Both the position numbers and the translations under genes were made by a program. Shown here in pieces: positions 60,186-64,000 of a stretch of 64,000 nucleotides of DNA. Positions within the stretch are counted from its first letter, which is position 1, and every line of letters begins with the position of its first letter. This DNA is from CAVYXF01 sp963772335 (lineage in GTDB: Bacteria > Pseudomonadota > Alphaproteobacteria > Rhizobiales > Rhodomicrobiaceae). The notes beneath the pieces are model-generated. The model made no database searches. It was not told the DNA's origin and worked only from the letters and a program-made list of their open reading frames with translations. The stretch is taken from assembly GCA_963772335.1 (NCBI GenBank), contig CAVYXF010000005.1, positions 698,438-762,437 of the forward strand, given 5' to 3'.

Positions 60186-62336
60186 ATGAAACCGGGGCTG
60201 GCGAGGCCTGATATCGCGCGCAAGGTGGCAGCCGCCGTCGCGCTGGCGATGGCGCTCTACCATATTTACGTCATCGTCCCGCCGATGGACGTCATCTCGC
60301 CATCCCTGCGCGAGGTGTTTCGCGGGCCGCCGACCGATTACATCTTCCGCGGCATCCATCTCTTGTTCGCGCTGGTGCTGACCTTCCTGTGGTTTCGGCT
60401 AAGGTCGCCGACGGATGAAGCGCTCGCCATGATGCTGCCGGAGGCGCGCGCGGAAGCCGAGCGCAAGACGCAGCTCCCCTCCTTGCTGGATGTCCTGCTG
60501 ATCGCGGCGAGCATCGTCGCCGTCGGGTACATCTTCGTTTACTACGACTACATCATCAATCGCATCATCTACGTCGACGACATGACGTGGCCGGACAAGA
60601 TCCTGAGCGTTACGCTCATTATTCTTGTCCTCGAGGCGACCCGCCGCGTACTCGGTCCCGCGCTGCCGCTGACCGCCATCGGCTTCATGCTCTATGCCTA
60701 TTTCGGCACGAACATCGAGCCGATCCGGCTCATCGACCAGCTATACCTTTCGACCGAGGGCATTTTTGGCCAGCCGCTTGCCGTCTCCGCCTCTTACGTG
60801 ATGATTTTCGTGCTGTTCGGCGCTTTCATGGAGCGCACCGGCACGGGGCAGCTGTTCATGGACTTCGCCATGGCGCTGACCGGTCATACCGCTGGCGGGC
60901 CAGGTAAGGTCTCGGTCGTATCGTCCTCGCTGTTCGGAACGATTTCCGGCTCGGCGGTCGCCAATGTGATGGTGGACGGGCCGATCTCGATCCCGCTGAT
61001 GAAGCGTGCCGGCTTCAAACCGCATTTCGCAGCCGCCGTGGAGGCCGTCGCCTCGACGGGCGGCCAGATCATGCCGCCGATCATGGGTGCGGCGGCGTTC
61101 GTCATGGCCGAATTCCAGGGTGTGAGCTACGCGCAGGTGGTGATCTGGGCCGCCATCCCGGCGGTGCTCTACTACGTGTCCTGTTTTGCTGCAGTGCATT
61201 TCGAAGCCAAGCGCCAGGGGCTGCTCAGCCTGCCGAGATCCGAGCTTCCGGTGCTCGGCCGAACGCTGGCAGAGCGCGGCCATTTGTTCATCCCCGTCCT
61301 CGCGATTCTGTTCGTGATGTATTCTGGCTATAGCGCCCCCCTTGCGGCGCTCACCGGCACGCTGCTGTGCTTTCCCGTTGCCTGGTTCGGACCGGCCGTG
61401 CTGTTCTTCATCCCCGTGCTGATGGTTTTGCCCATCTTGGTGCCGTCGATCCCGCCGATTCTACCGCCCATCGGTGGTTTGCCGCCACTGGTCGAGGCTG
61501 CGCTGATCACGGCCGTTGTCGCCTTCTGGCTCTGGGCGGTGCGCGGCAAGATCATTCTCCTGAACGTCGAGTTGCGCCCTATTATCGATGCCTTGATCGA
61601 CGGCGCCCGCAACACCATCCCCGTGGCGCTCGCCTGCGCCAGTGCCGGCATCATCATCGGCATCGTCATCCTGACCGGGCTCGGCATCACCTTCAGCCAA
61701 TGGGTGGTCGGCCTGGCGCAGAACACGCTGATCCTGGCGCTGGTCCTCACCATGGCGGCCGGGATCGTCCTCGGCATGGGCATGCCGACGACGCCGGCCT
61801 ATATCATCATGGTATCGCTTCTCGTGCCAGCACTCATCAAACTGGGTGTGGTCACCCCGGCGGCCCATATGTTCGCTTTCTATTTCGCCATCCTTTCGGC
61901 GATCACGCCGCCTGTGGCGCTCGCTGTCTATGCCGCTGCCGGTCTGGCAAAATCCGATCTGTGGAGGACCGGATGGGCTGCGGTAAAGGTCGGCGCTGCC
62001 GGGTTCGTCGTGCCCTTCATGTTCGTCTATGAGCCGGCACTGTTGATGATCGGAGACTGGCCGACCATCGTCTGGCGTTGCATCGTTTCCATCCTCGGGA
62101 TCGGCATGCTTGCTGCCGGCCTCCACGGCTATCTGCTCAAACCCATGCCCTACTGGCAGCGCGCTATATCGATTGCCGGAGCGCTGCTACTCGTTGCGCC
62201 GGAGCTGACGACCGACGTGCTCGGTTTCCTACTCGTTGGCAGCGTGGTCGCACTTCAGCAATTCGGCCAGGGCACGGAGAAACTCGCCACGGCCGGGGCG
62301 ACCGCTGCTGCGCGCCTTCCGGAATCCGGGTCCTAG
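60186..62336 (+). CDS. TAXI TRAP transporter fused permease (DctQM-type)
   Basis: 716-aa membrane protein with some 16-18 hydrophobic segments. The first 150 residues correspond to a DctQ-like part, the rest to DctM: FGTISGSAVANVMVDGPISI, STGGQIMPPIMGAAAFVMAE, GIVLGMGMPTTPAYIIMVSL, FYFAILSAITPPVALAVYA. The fusion is normal for TAXI systems. ATG 60186 follows GGCAGGAAG. Uses ion gradients to import the TAXI ligand. Confidence 0.93.
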   Translation: MKPGLARPDIARKVAAAVALAMALYHIYVIVPPMDVISPSLREVFRGPPTDYIFRGIHLLFALVLTFLWFRLRSPTDEALAMMLPEARAEAERKTQLPSLLDVLLIAASIVAVGYIFVYYDYIINRIIYVDDMTWPDKILSVTLIILVLEATRRVLGPALPLTAIGFMLYAYFGTNIEPIRLIDQLYLSTEGIFGQPLAVSASYVMIFVLFGAFMERTGTGQLFMDFAMALTGHTAGGPGKVSVVSSSLFGTISGSAVANVMVDGPISIPLMKRAGFKPHFAAAVEAVASTGGQIMPPIMGAAAFVMAEFQGVSYAQVVIWAAIPAVLYYVSCFAAVHFEAKRQGLLSLPRSELPVLGRTLAERGHLFIPVLAILFVMYSGYSAPLAALTGTLLCFPVAWFGPAVLFFIPVLMVLPILVPSIPPILPPIGGLPPLVEAALITAVVAFWLWAVRGKIILLNVELRPIIDALIDGARNTIPVALACASAGIIIGIVILTGLGITFSQWVVGLAQNTLILALVLTMAAGIVLGMGMPTTPAYIIMVSLLVPALIKLGVVTPAAHMFAFYFAILSAITPPVALAVYAAAGLAKSDLWRTGWAAVKVGAAGFVVPFMFVYEPALLMIGDWPTIVWRCIVSILGIGMLAAGLHGYLLKPMPYWQRAISIAGALLLVAPELTTDVLGFLLVGSVVALQQFGQGTEKLATAGATAAARLPESGS

Positions 62337-62358
62337 TGCGCCGAACCATCGACGCTCC

Positions 62359-62655
62359 TCAGCTCCGCGGCCATGCCTTCCAGGGGAACGGCTTTTCGTC
62401 CGTATCGCCAGAGAGGAACCATGCGGCCTCGGCCTGCCACAGGCCGAGCGCGCGGCCGAAATCGATCAGAAAGCCATTCCGCTCACGCGCAATCAGCATC
62501 CAGAGGAACTGCACGACTGCCACGGCGAACAGCACACTTTGCGCGAGCCCGACACAGGCCATGATGATCAGCATGACCAATCCGCGCATCCAGATGTTGT
62601 CGGTGTCGGAACGGGCGACTTTGTCCGGCCGTTCATTTTCAAAAGGATGTGACAC
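62359..62655 (-). CDS. DUF4389 family membrane protein
   Basis: 98 aa with two helices (GLVMLIIMACVGLAQSVLFA and VVQFLWMLIARERN). It carries the family-like segments FGRALGLWQAEAAWFLSGDT and the terminal EKPFPWKAWP, which fit DUF4389. I chose GTG 62653-62655 because AGGAGG lies six bases upstream; an in-frame GTG 81 bases further upstream is less likely. Function unknown. It converges on the TAXI permease. Confidence 0.75.
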   Translation of the reverse strand: MSHPFENERPDKVARSDTDNIWMRGLVMLIIMACVGLAQSVLFAVAVVQFLWMLIARERNGFLIDFGRALGLWQAEAAWFLSGDTDEKPFPWKAWPRS

Positions 62656-62792
62656 TGCTTGCCTCCTAGCCTCGGCCGCGCGATGAGCGGCTTGCGTGAT
62701 CGTGGGCTTCTCGTCCAAAAGCAGGAAGCATCGCACCGAGGTACCCTCCTGCCGTGACTTGCATCAACCGCGCTGCTATGCGGTGATGTACG

Positions 62793-63710
62793 CTAGCGCT
62801 CCGGGAGCGGGATGAACTCCGTCTCGCCGGGGACCGGCTTGAATTTGCCGCTGCGCCATTCCTCCTTGGCCTCCTCGATGCGCTCCAGGCGCGAGGAGAC
62901 GAAGTTCCACCAGATATAGCGTGGTCCTTCCATCGCCGCTCCGCCCAGGAACATCAGCCGCGCCTGGCTGATCGCCCTAACGGTAATGCGATCGCCGGGG
63001 CGGAAGATGAGCAGGCGTGGCCCTTCGAAGCGGTCGCCTGCGATCTCGACTTCGCCTTCGACGACATAGATCGCGCGCTCCTCGTGGTCTGGATCGAGTG
63101 GCGCGGATGCCCCGGCCTGCAGCACCACCTCGGCATAAAGCCAGTCGGACAGCATGCCGACCGGCGACGTCCGCCCGAATGCCGAGCCGGCGATGACCCG
63201 GGCCCAGAGGCCTCCATCCTCGACGATGGGGAGGTCCGCCGCGCCGAAATGCTGGAAGCTCGGATCGATCTCCTCATGCGCCTCGGGAAGCGCGATCCAG
63301 CTCTGAAGGCCATACATTGGGCTGCCCGTCTGGCGCGGGCCGTCCGGCGTGCGCTCGGAATGGGCGATGCCGCGCCCGGCGGTCATAAGGTTCATGGCGC
63401 CCGGCGCGATCTCCAGCGCGTTGCCCTCGCTGTCGCGATGCATGATGCGCCCGTCGAACAGATAGGTGACAGTGGACAGACCGATATGGGGGTGTGGACG
63501 AACGTCCAAGCCCTGGCCGGCGATGAACTGCACCGGGCCGAAATGGTCGAAGAAGATAAAGGGCCCGACCATCTGCCGCTTGCCATGGGGCAGCGCGCGG
63601 CGCACCTCGAAGCCGCCGAGATCGCGGGCGCGCGGCACGATGATCAGCTCCAAGGCGTCGCAGGAGCGCTTGTCTCCGAGAATGGGATCTTGATCAGGCA
63701 GCCAGCTCAT
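62793..63710 (-). CDS. Pirin family protein
   Basis: 305 aa, two cupin domains. N-terminal VRPHPHIGLSTVTYLFDGRI contains two metal His residues, followed by GRGIAHSERTP with further ligands (His, Glu). The second domain ends with PRLLIFRPGDRITVRA. Pirins bind iron and some act as quercetinases; role here unknown. ATG 63708-63710 has GGAG upstream and is preferred over ATG six codons earlier. Confidence 0.94.
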   Translation of the reverse strand: MSWLPDQDPILGDKRSCDALELIIVPRARDLGGFEVRRALPHGKRQMVGPFIFFDHFGPVQFIAGQGLDVRPHPHIGLSTVTYLFDGRIMHRDSEGNALEIAPGAMNLMTAGRGIAHSERTPDGPRQTGSPMYGLQSWIALPEAHEEIDPSFQHFGAADLPIVEDGGLWARVIAGSAFGRTSPVGMLSDWLYAEVVLQAGASAPLDPDHEERAIYVVEGEVEIAGDRFEGPRLLIFRPGDRITVRAISQARLMFLGGAAMEGPRYIWWNFVSSRLERIEEAKEEWRSGKFKPVPGETEFIPLPER

Positions 63711-63797
63711 GGCGGTCTCCAGTCTCATTTGTGTTGGCGATTATAGCATCGCCGCGGCAGTCGGATGTGACTTTCCCTCGCAGGAAGTGATCCGTCG

Positions 63798-63815
63798 AGG
63801 AAATCGCGATTTCCT
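63798..63815. promoter_or_regulatory. 18-bp perfect palindrome, likely operator
   Basis: AGGAAATCGCGATTTCCT is perfectly symmetrical with no spacer, located 88 bases upstream of pirin and 153 bases before the partial gene at the right edge. A dimeric regulator is the likeliest reader; its identity is unknown. Confidence 0.5.
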
Positions 63816-63968
63816 ATGAAGTTTGATGACAGTAGTCGGTTGTAACTCGTCGAGTGACGACACGGCATTTCGATTCTGAGAATCTCCCTAATATTGCCCC
63901 AGAGAATCCGGCGCGAAATGTTCTAAGTAATCTGTAAAAATTTTGCTCATCGAGGGAGATGATCCGAA

Positions 63969-64000
63969 ATGAATGCGTTGCTGATTGCTATTTCCTTATG
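63969..64000 (+). CDS. Start of a gene running off the right edge (partial)
   Basis: ATG 63969 begins MNALLIAISL with GAGGGAGAT upstream. The hydrophobic start suggests a signal peptide or membrane segment, but only ten codons are visible. Product unknown. Confidence 0.4.
   Translation, partial: MNALLIAISL

Noticed and set aside
1..64000. CRISPR arrays, rRNA and tRNA genes
   Set aside because: No regularly spaced repeats and no cloverleaf or rRNA sequence recognised on either strand.

Overview
The window reads as chromosome of an alphaproteobacterium, most likely in the Hyphomicrobiales (Rhizobiales). The signs are high-GC coding DNA, the gene order dnaQ-coaE-aroE-maf-PPSR | hemE-hemJ-rho (the neighbourhood of the chromosomal origin in this class), a TimA/Tim44-type protein, DUF2293 and DUF4389 proteins, an FrcA-like sugar ABC ATPase, and an mmgR-like small RNA. 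Species cannot be named from the sequence alone.

Layout. 1-890 is the 3' end of rpoC with its terminator, followed by a secreted BON-like protein (1265-2278), a J-domain/FGE-like fusion (2449-4218, minus), a probable small RNA (about 4640-4744) and an EF-G-like GTPase. 7199-19679 is mostly housekeeping: apt, a CaCA exchanger, GNAT, mutL, pgi, a paired M16 peptidase operon, a small lipoprotein, DUF2293 and a polysaccharide deacetylase. 17678-21558 (minus) is a sulfate ABC operon sbp-cysT-cysW-cysA, preceded by a set of TTGTTC/GAACAA half-sites. 21841-23185 is a graveyard of a serine recombinase, an IS5-type transposase and an SPFH protein. 23219-26184 (minus) is a DctPQM TRAP transporter.

26395-34000 is accessory DNA. 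It holds a TusA-fold protein with Lys in place of the catalytic Cys. Divergent from it is a 1314-aa SARP/BTAD + degenerate cyclase + AAA + TPR regulator. A ChrR-type zinc anti-sigma protein follows with no sigma gene beside it, then an intact IS5/IS427-type insertion sequence and a dprA/putA breakpoint where both genes have lost their 5' ends. 34212-40359 is an archaic (Csu-like) chaperone-usher pilus operon. Its usher has one single-base frameshift and changes abruptly from AT-rich to GC-rich inside the gene.

40389-45757 carries a divergent sugar ABC transporter, a GlcG-family protein, an orphan TctC-type binding protein and a UspA protein. 45763-55255 is the conserved core Smr-mltA-timA / fxsA / secB / dnaQ-coaE-aroE-maf-PPSR / hemE-hemJ. 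The PPSR-hemE gap (53360-53762) has an exact CtrA-type box TTAA-N7-TTAAC and two GANTC sites, so it is the best oriC candidate in the window. 55515-64000 has rho, a Crp/Fnr regulator, a frameshifted ECF sigma factor, a TAXI-type TRAP system, a DUF4389 protein, a pirin, an 18-bp perfect palindrome and the first codons of a gene that runs off the right edge.

Working together: the window combines core replication, translation and haem genes with several solute uptake systems (sulfate ABC, DctPQM TRAP, TAXI TRAP, sugar ABC, TctC) and a surface adhesion operon. The main unexplained material is the TusA-like / BTAD-cyclase-AAA / ChrR-like locus, the J-domain/FGE fusion, the small-RNA candidate and the origin candidate.
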